43,361 nucleotides of DNA from Planctomycetota bacterium (GCA_024278315.1 JAJRTL010000042.1:1-43361), one strand, 5' to 3'; positions 1 to 10,580 are shown, counted from the first letter of the stretch. Made by a program: numbers and translations. The notes: generated by a model not told the origin, from the sequence alone.

Positions 1-1
1 A

Positions 2-298
2 GCCGGTGAAGACTTCCAGGCGCGTGAGGCCCTGGAGCTCCGCAACAAGGCTCGAGCCTTGATCCAGGGTACCGATCAGGTCCTGGCCTCTGGAGGTGAT
101 GAGGCCTTGGCCCCAGAGCAGGCCTATGCGGTCAAGAAGGCGCTCAAGAAGCTCAAGTCACTAGTGGCCGGTGAGGACATCGCCGCGCTGCATGCAGCCG
201 TGGACCGACTCGGCTCGCTGACCATGCAACTCGCCGATGAGATGATCGGAGCTTCGGTCCGCAAGGCCCTCTCGGCTTCCGGAGGAGATCAGGGATGA
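2..298 (+). CDS. hscA: Hsp70-family Fe-S assembly chaperone HscA, C-terminal fragment (truncated by window start)
   Basis: Frame open from base 2; helical Hsp70 C-terminal tail (LALKKLKSLVAGEDIAALHAAVDRLGSL-like lid) directly upstream of and overlapping an isc-type ferredoxin. Confidence 0.75.
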   Translation, partial: AGEDFQAREALELRNKARALIQGTDQVLASGGDEALAPEQAYAVKKALKKLKSLVAGEDIAALHAAVDRLGSLTMQLADEMIGASVRKALSASGGDQG

Positions 299-633
299 GT
301 GCACCCGTAGACGTCTTTTTCGAGGATGAGGACAAGCACTGCCAGGCCGTCGCAGGAGAGAGTCTCCTGGATGTGGCCCTGAGAGAGGGCATCGATCTGG
401 ATCACGCTTGTGGCGGCGTCTGCGCCTGTTCCACCTGTCATGTCAAGGTCGTCACAGGAGAATCACTCCTGAGCGAGTCCGACGAAGACGAAGAAGACCA
501 GCTGGATGAAGCCAGGGGACTGGCTCTGAACTCGCGCCTGGGCTGTCAGGCACGTATCCTGGATGGTGCCGAAGGGCAGATCACGGTCCAGATCCCGGAC
601 TGGAACATCAATCTGGCCAAAGAACCCCACTGA
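295..633 (+). CDS. fdx: isc-type 2Fe-2S ferredoxin
   Basis: CGGVCACSTCH cysteine cluster, DWNINLA C-terminus, ATGA overlap with hscA. Confidence 0.92.
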   Translation: MSAPVDVFFEDEDKHCQAVAGESLLDVALREGIDLDHACGGVCACSTCHVKVVTGESLLSESDEDEEDQLDEARGLALNSRLGCQARILDGAEGQITVQIPDWNINLAKEPH

Positions 634-655
634 CCTCCCCACGTTCTGATTCAGC

Positions 656-1396
656 GTGAATCCCAGGATCCAAAGACTCGAACTCCGTTTTGCCAGTTCC
701 TGGCCGAAGGCACGCTATCTGGTCGCGGCTCTGGTCCTGGAGGGAAGTCTGGTCGCCATGTCCTTCCTGATTTCTGGTGCTGGCTCTCCGAGCGCTCACG
801 CCCTCTCCCAGGGACTGCAGATCGAATCCACCAGGCAGAAGGCCGTGGAAGCCATGCAGGAGGTTGAAGAGGTGCAGGATCCTGTGCCTGTCGAGGATCT
901 TGTCCGAGAAACGCCCGACCTGGACCTGACTCGTTTCCACATTCTGGACTCACCACCCCTGGAAACGGAGCGCGACGCCCCCCTCGAGCTCAAGGATTTT
1001 GTGCCCCCTGAACTTCCACCCGAGCTCTGGCTCCGCCCCATCCTTGCCCCCCCAGAAGAAGAGCTCGAGAGTCTGGCCAAGCCTCCGGTCACCCCCAAGA
1101 AAGAAACTCCAAGCGAGGCCTCCACGGCCCAGGTTCGATTGGAACCCCTCGAGGGGCAGAGTCCCAAGCCCCTGTATCCGGCCCGAGCCGTGCGCCTGGG
1201 ACTCGAGGGCAGCGTCCTCTTCCGGATCCATGTGGACCATGAGGGCAAGGTCAGCAAGTTGGAGATCGAAGAGCTTGCCTGCCCACAGATCCTCTTGCGC
1301 GCTGCCAAGAAGGCCCTCCTCCAATGGAGATTCCAGGGCGGCCCCGGCGTCTACGAAAAACGGATCGTGTTCAGCCTCGTAGACCGGAAGCCCTGA
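656..1396 (+). CDS. TonB-family energy transducer
   Basis: GTG start, N-terminal TM, Pro/Glu-rich spacer, C-terminal TonB fold (LYPARAVRLGLEGSVLFRIHVDHEGKV...). Confidence 0.85.
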   Translation: MNPRIQRLELRFASSWPKARYLVAALVLEGSLVAMSFLISGAGSPSAHALSQGLQIESTRQKAVEAMQEVEEVQDPVPVEDLVRETPDLDLTRFHILDSPPLETERDAPLELKDFVPPELPPELWLRPILAPPEEELESLAKPPVTPKKETPSEASTAQVRLEPLEGQSPKPLYPARAVRLGLEGSVLFRIHVDHEGKVSKLEIEELACPQILLRAAKKALLQWRFQGGPGVYEKRIVFSLVDRKP

Positions 1397-1401
1397 CGCC
1401 C

Positions 1402-3603
1402 CTAAAAGTTGGCCTGGAGCGTCAGGATGACGTTCGTTCCCGGTTCGTTCTGGCCGCTGTCGAAGATGCGGAAGTCCTTGTTGGCGATGTTCTCGATCGA
1501 CAGTGCAGCCGTGAGCGGCTCCGAGATCCGTACGGTCCCACGCATGCCGTAGATCGTATAGCCTGGCAAACCCGTAGGTGGAATGCGCTGCGTGTTGCGC
1601 TTCTCGGCCTCGTTGTAGTCCGACTTGTCGATACCCCCAACGATGCGCGCGAAGACTTCGAAGCGATAGTCACCCGAAGGATGCATCCACCGGAAACCAA
1701 GCATTCCTGATGCCGGCGGTAGCCCTTTGGGACGGATCCGAGGGTCGTCGTTGGGATCGGCGCGATCCTCCAGAGCGCGGACATAGTCAGCGAAGCCAAA
1801 CACTTCCCACTGATCCAAGCCGTCGAGGAATCCCAGGTTGGCGTGCCCTTGGATCTCGAATCCCGTCCAGTATGCCGAACCGACATTGGCCTTGGTCACT
1901 TCGACAATACCACCCGGCAGGATCGTTCCGGTCGGCTGCCGGCGGATGAGGTCCTTGCCCTCCGTGTAGTAGGTGTTGAGTTCGAACCCATAGAGTCCAT
2001 CGTCAAAACGCGTCCCGAGCTCGAAGGTGAGGTACTTCTCTGGATCGAGTCCCGGGGAGGGAATCTCCTGATCTCCAGACAGCGCCACATCGAAACGTGT
2101 CAGGTCCGACAGGTTGGGAGCACGGAAGCTCTGGGAGAGTCCGGTGAAAACCCGCCAGGTCTGGCTCGGCTTGAAAGTCAAACGGGCCTGGCCAATCAAG
2201 GCACTCCAGTTCTCCCTGATCGGCCCGATACTACCGGTTCCGGTGGGATCCACCTTCTTGGCATCGGCAGCAATGTAGTTGTAGCGGGCCCCCACCCCCA
2301 GGTCCCATTGCTGGGAAAGAGGGATCGCCCCATCCGCATAGAGCCCGAACTGGTTGTAGGTGGAATCATCGGCAACCGGTCCACGAGGTCTTTGGACCCG
2401 GAGACTGCCATCGGCGTTGTACTCACGGAAATAGGAGTCCACGAACTCGAGGTAGATGTCCGTGCCGTACGTGAGTTGCCAGCCACCGAAGTCCTTCGTG
2501 AGCCTCGCCAGGATCCCCACCTGATTGTCGGTCACGCCCTGCATCCGTCGTCGACTGTTGGACCGGGTGCGGTCCTCGTCTTCGTCGAAGCGCTGGTAGG
2601 AGAGGCTCAGCCAGAGATCGTCGGCCACTCCACTATCCAGCTCTCGCATCCACTGGGCATAGACCAGATCCCTCTGCTGGTCGATTCGACGATCGAAGTC
2701 GGATCCCGCAGTGGTTCCCCGCCAGCTCTTGGAGAAGACGGTGGAGTGTGTCCGACGCCCACCCTTGGGGTTGGTGTGCTGGTAGGCGATGCTGAGATCA
2801 CCCCCGAAGGCTTTCATCACGTATTTGAGATCCACGTCGAACTCGGTGTAGGACGAATAGGGAAGCCTTCCCAGCTCCTGCCCCGCGATGATGTCGCCGA
2901 AATCCTTGTAGGTGATCCCGTAGTGGAATCCCAGGTCTGCTAGCGGCAAGCCACCTTCGGCCCGGACCACGAAAGACTGCTCTGCGGAACCGAAACGCGT
3001 CAACAATCGCTGTGTCGGTAGACTCCGATCCTCTCGCGACCATCGAGAGGGTCCGAGCGAGAAGGCCTGGGCCGTGCCCGAGACGGCATCCGAACCATAG
3101 AGGACCGAGCTCGGACCGCGCACGATCTCCAATCGTTCGAGGGACCAGGCATCGACCGTGTTCCAGTACTCGACGTTCCCGGCTCGCCAGGTTGAGTTGT
3201 TGATCCGGATGCCATCGACCAGCAGGAGAGTGTGCCTCCCATTCTGCCCACGGATCTTCGGGCTGCCCTGGGCGGAACCTGTCTTCTGGACCGAGACCCC
3301 TGGGCTGAAGAACAGCGCATCCGGCAGGGCGCGGCTCTGATTCCACAAGCGGATCGAACGCTCGTCCAGAGATTCGATGGCCCTTGCGGAGTCGAACGCG
3401 TTCTGGGGACTACGGGTTGCCGTGACGAAGAGCGTGTCCTTCTTCGTCCCCGTTTTCTGAACATCCACCTGCGACTGATTCGCAGCGAGTCTTCCCTCGT
3501 TGCTTTTCTTGTCGGCAGGTTTGGCCTGAGCGGTCTGGGCTGCAGCCGCAGGGGCCAAGAGCATCGTGAGAGAGAGAAAACGAAGCGTGGTCAGTTCGAA
3601 CAT
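1402..3603 (-). CDS. TonB-dependent outer-membrane receptor
   Basis: Signal peptide, TonB box-like DTLFVTATR, plug domain (RGQNGRHTLLLVDGIRIN...RLEIVRGPSSVLYGSDAVSG), C-terminal aromatic residue (QANF). Confidence 0.93.
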   Translation of the reverse strand: MFELTTLRFLSLTMLLAPAAAAQTAQAKPADKKSNEGRLAANQSQVDVQKTGTKKDTLFVTATRSPQNAFDSARAIESLDERSIRLWNQSRALPDALFFSPGVSVQKTGSAQGSPKIRGQNGRHTLLLVDGIRINNSTWRAGNVEYWNTVDAWSLERLEIVRGPSSVLYGSDAVSGTAQAFSLGPSRWSREDRSLPTQRLLTRFGSAEQSFVVRAEGGLPLADLGFHYGITYKDFGDIIAGQELGRLPYSSYTEFDVDLKYVMKAFGGDLSIAYQHTNPKGGRRTHSTVFSKSWRGTTAGSDFDRRIDQQRDLVYAQWMRELDSGVADDLWLSLSYQRFDEDEDRTRSNSRRRMQGVTDNQVGILARLTKDFGGWQLTYGTDIYLEFVDSYFREYNADGSLRVQRPRGPVADDSTYNQFGLYADGAIPLSQQWDLGVGARYNYIAADAKKVDPTGTGSIGPIRENWSALIGQARLTFKPSQTWRVFTGLSQSFRAPNLSDLTRFDVALSGDQEIPSPGLDPEKYLTFELGTRFDDGLYGFELNTYYTEGKDLIRRQPTGTILPGGIVEVTKANVGSAYWTGFEIQGHANLGFLDGLDQWEVFGFADYVRALEDRADPNDDPRIRPKGLPPASGMLGFRWMHPSGDYRFEVFARIVGGIDKSDYNEAEKRNTQRIPPTGLPGYTIYGMRGTVRISEPLTAALSIENIANKDFRIFDSGQNEPGTNVILTLQANF

Positions 3604-3670
3604 CGACTCCTGTCCTGGTATTCAGTAACGATCGAGAAGCCTGCCGCGAACGGCCGGAAGCTCAGCCGGT

Positions 3671-5506
3671 TCACCACTCCAGGATCTTTTTCAGGTCCCT
3701 CGCATCCGGCGCACGAAGACGGTAGAGAAGCCCATCATTGCCATTCACGGCCAGGACTCCAGCCTCCTCCTCGGAGAGCCTCAGCGTGGCCACGGGCCCC
3801 TCCTCTTTCTCAGGAGGGCCCTGATAGAACTCCAGAGTCCCTAGCGTCTGCGCACTCGCCAGACGTCGCGCCGCCTCGCCCAGTTTGACCTCGCCAAGGA
3901 TCTCGCGAGCCACCAGCTTGCGGAGGGTGTCGAAGACCTCGTCCATGTCCTCGCTCGGCTTACCGTCCAGCAACCAGCCCTTGGCGTCGAATCGAGCCAG
4001 GACCGGCTTCTTGTCCGGTCGCGAGAGGCGGATATGGAGAATGGGGCGTCCGGGCGGGTATCGGAAGGCGACCGGTTGCACGTAGCGCCACCAGGCCTTT
4101 CCCAGCTTGTCGAATCCGGGACAATCCAGACGGAAGACAAGATCAGACTCCGTCGTGGTGCCGAAGAACCGGCCGGCGCTGCCCTTGGCGATCTTCACGG
4201 AAAACGTGGAACGGCGGTTGCCTGGAATAGGCGTGAGCTTGACCTCGACATCGGGCTGGGCCAGGAGGCGTTGCGCCTCGAGGGCCTCTGCACCCTCTGC
4301 CAATCCCAGGATCTTGCATGTCTCGAGGGCTGCGAACAGCTCGTTGTTCCTCCGTGCATCAGAGGCCACCACACGAGGCGAGATCATTTTGAAACCAGCT
4401 TGAGGGCGTTGGTTCTCGAGCACGAGGATCTGGCCGCGCTTCGTCTCGCTGGCCAGCGAGGACACCTCCACCTGAATCTTCCAGGCTTCGATCGGTGACC
4501 AGGCCCAGAGAGCCGTGGAGATCAGGGTCTGGGGTGGCGTGGTTGCCAGGACACGAAAGGTTCGATCATCCACGAGCATGAGGGACGGCCGCCCCTTCTT
4601 CTTGGCAAACACCCTTCCATCCGGGCCACGAATGATCTCGACATGTTCCTTGAAAGAGGAGTTCTCCATCTCGATCGTCAGCCAGGGCTTGTACTGCAGC
4701 TTAGGCCCCAAGGCGGCCGCATCGGACTTCTCGACAGGAAGGAACTCCTGGATCCGCACCGACAGGAGCCCCCCGAGCCAGTTCGCGAAGACCTGCCGGT
4801 TGATGGGAGTCTGGTAGGGCAACTCCAGGTAGTAGCGACCGTTCTTTCTCTTCTGGATCCTGACCTCTGCCTTCTCGCCTTCATCGTCGAGGCGTACGAC
4901 ACGAAGCGATCGAATATCGTTGGGACCTGAGACGAACAGGATCTTGTTCCGTAGCTCCTCGGGATTGGTCTCCATCAACTGGTCGAAGCCCTTCGGAACC
5001 AGATACAGCGCCCCGTCCATGCGCACGAACAATGTCTGCAGCGGCTGACCGCCTGCCGCATCCATCAGCGCATACCCCTCATCACCGATCCAGACCTCGA
5101 TCTCCCGATCATCCGTTCCCAAGATGTACTTCCCACGGGGAGCATCGAGACCGGACTCCTTCAACATCTTGTCTGTGATCTTGTCAGCAGCCGCAAAGAG
5201 CCGCCGTTCCATGCCATCGATCTGTCGGAGGAAACTCCTGAGATGAGCGGGGGCAGCCTCGTCCTCGTTCGGGACCGTCATGCGCCATGGAATGGAACCG
5301 AGATCGAACGCGTATCGCTTCTGTTCGTCCACGAAGTTTTTCACTTCGATGCGCGTGGGTTCGACACCGTCCAGCGCCACCAGGAATGGTTCAACGGCCA
5401 AGGGGCCCGCGGGAGCAGGTGAATCCCGCTCACCGCGAGTGAGCAGATAGACCCCACCCAGACCCAAGAGGAGCAACAACAGGAAAGGGAGTGTGCGGGA
5501 GTTCAA
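3671..5506 (-). CDS. DUF4340 domain-containing protein
   Basis: N-terminal TM (LPFLLLLLLGLGGVYLL), DUF4340-like repeats, downstream of and overlapping a GldG-like gene. Confidence 0.8.
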   Translation of the reverse strand: MNSRTLPFLLLLLLGLGGVYLLTRGERDSPAPAGPLAVEPFLVALDGVEPTRIEVKNFVDEQKRYAFDLGSIPWRMTVPNEDEAAPAHLRSFLRQIDGMERRLFAAADKITDKMLKESGLDAPRGKYILGTDDREIEVWIGDEGYALMDAAGGQPLQTLFVRMDGALYLVPKGFDQLMETNPEELRNKILFVSGPNDIRSLRVVRLDDEGEKAEVRIQKRKNGRYYLELPYQTPINRQVFANWLGGLLSVRIQEFLPVEKSDAAALGPKLQYKPWLTIEMENSSFKEHVEIIRGPDGRVFAKKKGRPSLMLVDDRTFRVLATTPPQTLISTALWAWSPIEAWKIQVEVSSLASETKRGQILVLENQRPQAGFKMISPRVVASDARRNNELFAALETCKILGLAEGAEALEAQRLLAQPDVEVKLTPIPGNRRSTFSVKIAKGSAGRFFGTTTESDLVFRLDCPGFDKLGKAWWRYVQPVAFRYPPGRPILHIRLSRPDKKPVLARFDAKGWLLDGKPSEDMDEVFDTLRKLVAREILGEVKLGEAARRLASAQTLGTLEFYQGPPEKEEGPVATLRLSEEEAGVLAVNGNDGLLYRLRAPDARDLKKILEW

Positions 5507-7083
5507 GCGCGTCGCCTCCAGAAGAGCGTGAAGAAGGCCATGCCCAGGAAGAACAGAGGCAGGAGGATGACCAGGAAGGTCTTGATCCGAGTGAGGCCTT
5601 GCAAGGAAACCTCCAGCCTGCTTGCCCGATAGTCGCGCGAGCGGACGGTAACGAGGCGATCACGCTTCACCAACCAGTTGACGACATTGAGAGCGAAGTC
5701 CCGATTGCCCTCATAGAATCCTCCGGCTTGACCTGGCAACCCCATGATGAGACAGAGCCCAGAGACCAGGGCAAATCGCCCCTTCTTCTCGAGTTCGATC
5801 GTCGCGGCAACGGTCTTGGGGCCTACGAGTCCACCCGCAACTCCTGGGTGATAACTGAAGCGTGGTTTGTTCGGCGAAAGTGATTCAAGAAAGGTGTACC
5901 GATTACTGTGCAGAAGGAAGTCCGCGAAGAGCCCGCCAGGTCGTTTGTCTGCGAATCGGATCTCGCGCGCCTGGAAAAGATCCACATAGCGCTGGCTCTT
6001 GGCCATGGGTTTGGTCACGGGATGGTTGCGATTGAGGCCTCCTCGGCGGATCTGCAGAATCCGACACTTGGGGTCGCGATACCGAACCTCTCCTCCCGCT
6101 GGATCGGGGAGTCCGTTCAAGACCATGGAACTTCCGAGTGACAGCCCCAGGGGCTGTAGGAGTCCGCGGTGGGAGACCTGCGGTGCGCCTTGCCGCGCCT
6201 CGTTCACGTCATAGCTGACGGTCATCAGCACCCGCCCGCCCGACTCCATGTAGACACGAACACGTTCCAGCGAGTCCGGACGTAGTTCGTAGCCCGGTTG
6301 GATCAGGAACAGGACGTCACAATCCTCGGGGACAGCTTCATTCTCGAGATCGACCAGGGCATGCAGGAAACCATTGTCGGTGAGATCCCTGACGAAGCTC
6401 GACATGGGAGGTGATTCAGGCCGCAGGCTGTTCTGGCTCGTCACCCAGTAGATCTTCAGGTCCTCTTCACTCAGCAGCTCCTTGAGAGCCGAGGCCAGAG
6501 CCTCTTCACCTTTGTACGCACGCATCACGGGCCGACTGGCCTGCCCCGGATTCTTCGGCCCCTGGCTATCCGGGTTCTGGATGTCAGCGAGGTCCGAACG
6601 GAAACGGCCATCGGCTGTCTGCATCAAGAGGGAGAGTGTCCGCTTGCGCTTTCCATACCGCAGACGAATGACGTTGAGACCCTGCATCGGCCCCCCCCGC
6701 TTCACAGCCTCGATGTTCCTCATGTAGTCGAGATGTTTGAGGCGAACCTTTTCGCCCCCCAGATAGGAGATACGCCCGAGCAGAGTCTTGGTCAAGCCGA
6801 GCAGGCTCTCCTGCAGGCCATACTCGTCGGCGTTCCGGGGAACGAAGAGCGTATCGATCTCCAGGATGCTGTTCTTTTCTCGGAGCGAGGCGATGAGTTG
6901 TTGGGTCGCCGGTGAGATCGTGAACTGCCCACCAGGACTCAAATCGAAGCTGGTTCGGAGTTGCGGGCGCGTGAAGATGTAGTTGGCGAAGGCCCAGATC
7001 AGGAGAGCCACCACGATGCTCGCCAGGACCGATGCTCCGATCATGGCCCGGCGCCCCCTGCCGAATCCCTGCTTCATCGCCAT
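5503..7083 (-). CDS. GldG-like ABC-associated membrane protein (start moved to ATG 7083; listed ORF is over-extended)
   Basis: N-terminal TM, YIFTRPQLRTSFDLSPGGQFTISPATQQLI, C-terminal TM; ATG overlaps the end of the permease gene. Confidence 0.85.
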   Translation of the reverse strand: MAMKQGFGRGRRAMIGASVLASIVVALLIWAFANYIFTRPQLRTSFDLSPGGQFTISPATQQLIASLREKNSILEIDTLFVPRNADEYGLQESLLGLTKTLLGRISYLGGEKVRLKHLDYMRNIEAVKRGGPMQGLNVIRLRYGKRKRTLSLLMQTADGRFRSDLADIQNPDSQGPKNPGQASRPVMRAYKGEEALASALKELLSEEDLKIYWVTSQNSLRPESPPMSSFVRDLTDNGFLHALVDLENEAVPEDCDVLFLIQPGYELRPDSLERVRVYMESGGRVLMTVSYDVNEARQGAPQVSHRGLLQPLGLSLGSSMVLNGLPDPAGGEVRYRDPKCRILQIRRGGLNRNHPVTKPMAKSQRYVDLFQAREIRFADKRPGGLFADFLLHSNRYTFLESLSPNKPRFSYHPGVAGGLVGPKTVAATIELEKKGRFALVSGLCLIMGLPGQAGGFYEGNRDFALNVVNWLVKRDRLVTVRSRDYRASRLEVSLQGLTRIKTFLVILLPLFFLGMAFFTLFWRRRA

Positions 7084-7889
7084 TTGCGGGACTCCACGAC
7101 GCGCGTCGTCAAGAAGAGGAAGAGGAGGCTGGTTGACACGTAGAAGAACACGTGTCCCGTATCGATGAGACCGCGGAAGAACCAGGAGCCCAAATGTTGG
7201 ATCACGGAGATCTGCTCGATGACCATGGGGAGAAGGGAAGAGTCGACGGTGGTCTGGTCTCCTGCCAACTGTGGCGGAAAGACCATCAAAGCATAGGCCG
7301 CCAGCATCGAGGCCAAGGAGGCCAGAAGTTGATTGTCCGTGAGCGAGGAGGTGAAGATTCCAACGGATACGAGGAGAGACCCCAGAAGGAACAGTCCCAG
7401 ATAGCCCACGCTCACCTGCGTCAAGGACAGCTGAACGTCCAGGAAAAGTGGACTCTGGAGCACCAGAAGCAACAACATCGTGGGGAGCCACAGCAGGGCA
7501 AAGAAGAGCAGACTGCCCAGATACTTGCCGATCACCACCTCATGATCCTGGATCGGCGAGCTCATGAGAAGCTCCAGGGATCCCGTCCGCTTTTCCTCGG
7601 CAAAGGCCTTCATCGTGAGGAGCGAGGGCAGGAGGACGACGGCCCAATAGGTCGAGCTTCCCGCAAGGTATTGCATGCCGAACACATCGGCATCGCCTCC
7701 ATCGCGGAGCGCCAAGACCAGGTTATAGGTCTCGATACCCCGATAGAGGTAGAAGAAGAAGAGGATCAACCAGGATGTAGGGTTCACCAGGAAGGACCAG
7801 AGTTCCTTCCTGGTGAGGATCCAGAGCCGGGACAGGGCTGAAGCCCGGCCGGACGGGAAGTCGATCGAGGGGCGCGCAAGCTCCGTCAT
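7074..7889 (-). CDS. ABC transporter permease, GldF-like
   Basis: Multiple TM, RKELWSFLVNPTSWLILFFFYLYRG, EEKRTGSLELLMSSPIQDHEVVIGKY motif. Confidence 0.9.
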   Translation of the reverse strand: MTELARPSIDFPSGRASALSRLWILTRKELWSFLVNPTSWLILFFFYLYRGIETYNLVLALRDGGDADVFGMQYLAGSSTYWAVVLLPSLLTMKAFAEEKRTGSLELLMSSPIQDHEVVIGKYLGSLLFFALLWLPTMLLLLVLQSPLFLDVQLSLTQVSVGYLGLFLLGSLLVSVGIFTSSLTDNQLLASLASMLAAYALMVFPPQLAGDQTTVDSSLLPMVIEQISVIQHLGSWFFRGLIDTGHVFFYVSTSLLFLFLTTRVVESRKWR

Positions 7890-8854
7890 GCTTGGACTGC
7901 CTCCTCTTCCAAGGTCAGCGAAGCAAAGAGCTCTTCGAGACCCGGGGCATGCAGATGAAGACGTCGCAAGGGCAACTGCCTCTCCTTGATCCGGCGATCC
8001 AGCAGGTCCAATGCCTGGTCATGGAATCGATCCTCACCGTCCTCACCACCGTGGAGATGGACTCTCACGTCGATCCACGACGAACCGAGTTGCTTCAGGA
8101 TGGGCTCGTCCTTGAGTGGGAGTCCCTCCAGAAGGGATGGTAGCGTGTAGGCGTCGGTCCGGACCTCCATCTGGAGTTCGGGATCGCCGTGCAAGCGCGC
8201 GATCTCTTCCAGGCTCCCGTCGGCACGCTTGCGACCGCGATGGATGAGCACGATGCGGTCACAGACGTCCTCCACGTCGGAGAGGATATGGCTGGAAAAC
8301 AGGACGGTGTGCTGCCATTGCAGAGCTCGAATGAGGTCGCGGATCTTGGCCCGCTGGTTGGGATCGAGGCCCGAGGTCGGCTCGTCGAGGATCAGCAGGG
8401 GTGGATCGGAGACCAGGGCGTCGGCCAGCCCCACGCGTTGGCGATATCCGCGCGAAACGGCACCGATGAGCTTGCGCCGCATCTCGGTGACCCCGGCCTT
8501 CTCCATGGCCTCGTCCACGGAGCTGCGGACTTTCCTCCGCGGCACCCCCTTCATCGCGGCCCGGTACCGAAGATACTCCTGCACGCGCAGGTCCGGATAG
8601 AGAGGCACATTCTCAGGGAGATAGGCAAGGCTGGAACGGACATCGAGGGAATTCGACAGCACATCCAGCCCGGCCACGTGGACCTGCCCCGAACTGGCTG
8701 CATGGAACCCTGTCAGAATCCGGATGGTGGTCGTCTTTCCTGCCCCATTGGGACCCAGAAAGCCCACGATCTCCCCTTCAGCCACGCTGAAGCTGAGACG
8801 GTCCACCGCCCGAAAACTGCCGTAGTCCTTGATGAGATCCTGGACTTCGATCAT
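7886..8854 (-). CDS. ABC transporter ATP-binding protein, GldA-like (start chosen at MIEVQDLIKDYG)
   Basis: Walker A GPNGAGKTT, Walker B LLILDEPTSGLDPNQ, H-loop; 4-nt overlap with the permease. Confidence 0.94.
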   Translation of the reverse strand: MIEVQDLIKDYGSFRAVDRLSFSVAEGEIVGFLGPNGAGKTTTIRILTGFHAASSGQVHVAGLDVLSNSLDVRSSLAYLPENVPLYPDLRVQEYLRYRAAMKGVPRRKVRSSVDEAMEKAGVTEMRRKLIGAVSRGYRQRVGLADALVSDPPLLILDEPTSGLDPNQRAKIRDLIRALQWQHTVLFSSHILSDVEDVCDRIVLIHRGRKRADGSLEEIARLHGDPELQMEVRTDAYTLPSLLEGLPLKDEPILKQLGSSWIDVRVHLHGGEDGEDRFHDQALDLLDRRIKERQLPLRRLHLHAPGLEELFASLTLEEEAVQA

Positions 8855-8994
8855 CTCCCTATCCCTATTCACCACGCTCGACGATGGTAACGCCCACAAT
8901 CCAGAGGGCAAGCCTGGCTCGTCGTACAGCGAAACGCGGCCCCCAAGGAGACCGCGCTGGATAGGATCGCTGAGATCAGCGAGGAACGGGTTGG

Positions 8995-10398
8995 CTAATC
9001 GAGGTCGAGGCGCATGGTTCCGGTCATTTCGAAGCGGAGCTTGCCTCCGACTGCCCGGAATCCCAGGGCCTGCATCGAGGCCTGGAGTCCCTTGAGGCTC
9101 GGGGTCGACGGGATGGGCAGTGCCACAGCACCGGGGATCGTGGCCGAGGTCACGAAGGCAATCTGCCCCAGGTTCATGCCGATGACTCCCAGACCCGGGA
9201 CCAGAAGGCCCCCACGCCCACCGCCAAGGAGGAAGACGCCCCCATAGCCGAAGGTGCTCGCGCGACTCAGCGTGAAGATGGCCGTCTTGCCCTGGGCCCA
9301 GTTCTTGACGCTCATGGACAGATCGGCAACCTCGTGGAGACCGATGTCGGGGATGACCGAGCTGTTCCGGTCCACATCCACGGCACGGTTGCTACCAAAC
9401 CAATCGTTGTCCATGTTGGGGAGCCCGAGTGGGTATCCAGCTTCCAGGCAGGGCGAACCCTTGGCCTGATGGAAGTCTCCCTTGGCCGGATTGACCAACT
9501 TGGGATCGATGACCCTGTTGGTCTTGGACAGGGTCTTGTAGGCGAAGTTGGTCAAGCAGTTGAAAGCAATGTTGCTCTCGATGACGGTCTTGGTGTCCTT
9601 CTTGGCATCCGGAAAACCCTTGTCGCAAGCGATGGCGATGTTGTTGCAGATCCACTTCACGGGATTGGTCGTCTTGCTGTTCCATGAGATTCCATGGCCC
9701 AACTTGAGATTACCGATCGTCGAGAGTCCGTAGATCACATTGTTGTAGACAGCAATGCGCTCCCCGTTGCCGGGCACACCCGTAACACGAACGCGGACAG
9801 CGACAGGCGTCCACTTGGCCGGTTTCTTGGTGTGACGGAAGAGATTGTCGTGGACGGAGACATCGTATCCACCCCAGACGATGATGGAGCTCAGTGTGTC
9901 CACGAACTCGTTGTGATGGATATTGATCTTCTTGACGGCTCCGTTCACGGAGATGGCACCCGTTCCCCATGCGCCGGCCTTTTCGTCGCAGTTGCGGAAG
10001 GTGAGGTTGTGGATCTCGATGCCGCTGGTGGCACTGAGCTGGATGGAGAGGAATCCCCACTGACCACCCTGGCCGTTGAAGTCGAGAATGCACGTGGCTC
10101 GATCCGTGCCGACGATCTCGATGTTCTGTGCACCTCGCAGAGCGATGTTCTTGGTCTTCTTGAGCGTGGCATCCCAGAAATCGCCCGTTGTGGCTGGACC
10201 GTAGACTCCTGGCATGACATGGATCACGGCATTGGTCTTCTTGGCCAAGACGCCCTTGGTGAAGGTCTTGTAGGGCATGGCTTTCGTGCCCGGATTCGAG
10301 TCCTTGCCGCTCTTGGCGTCGACATAGATATGGGTGACCTGCGCTTGGACAGTCAGCGCAAGCAGAAGCGTGGCAGTCAGGCTGCTGATGATCTTCAT
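8995..10398 (-). CDS. Secreted right-handed beta-helix (DUF1565-like) protein
   Basis: Signal peptide MKIISSLTATLLLALTVQAQ, IYVDAKSGKDSNPGTKAMPYKTFTKG, parallel beta-helix repeats; ORF upstream of 10398 judged non-coding. Confidence 0.82.
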   Translation of the reverse strand: MKIISSLTATLLLALTVQAQVTHIYVDAKSGKDSNPGTKAMPYKTFTKGVLAKKTNAVIHVMPGVYGPATTGDFWDATLKKTKNIALRGAQNIEIVGTDRATCILDFNGQGGQWGFLSIQLSATSGIEIHNLTFRNCDEKAGAWGTGAISVNGAVKKINIHHNEFVDTLSSIIVWGGYDVSVHDNLFRHTKKPAKWTPVAVRVRVTGVPGNGERIAVYNNVIYGLSTIGNLKLGHGISWNSKTTNPVKWICNNIAIACDKGFPDAKKDTKTVIESNIAFNCLTNFAYKTLSKTNRVIDPKLVNPAKGDFHQAKGSPCLEAGYPLGLPNMDNDWFGSNRAVDVDRNSSVIPDIGLHEVADLSMSVKNWAQGKTAIFTLSRASTFGYGGVFLLGGGRGGLLVPGLGVIGMNLGQIAFVTSATIPGAVALPIPSTPSLKGLQASMQALGFRAVGGKLRFEMTGTMRLDLD

Positions 10399-10580
10399 GG
10401 TAGAGACCTTGGGTTGTGCATCGGGCTCCAGATCCTCTCCGGAGAACCCGAGCAAGACGAGGAAGTAGGCATATGAGACCGAGAGTTTGCCGCAGTGAAC
10501 GAAGGGAGTCAATCCGGTCAAAGGACCCAATTGCGCCAGGGATCCACCTTCGCGGAGTACCCGCGGGATCACAATCTGTT

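Noticed and set aside
1843-2943. 366-aa plus-strand ORF antisense to the TonB-dependent receptor
   Set aside because: Shadow ORF; receptor motifs are clear on the minus strand
3604-3670. Cobalamin or other riboswitch upstream of the TonB-dependent receptor
   Set aside because: Only 67 bp between genes and no B12-box-like sequence seen
7084-7491. N-terminal extension of the 662-aa GldG-like ORF
   Set aside because: Lies out of frame within the permease gene; ATG 7083 gives the normal start with a TM segment
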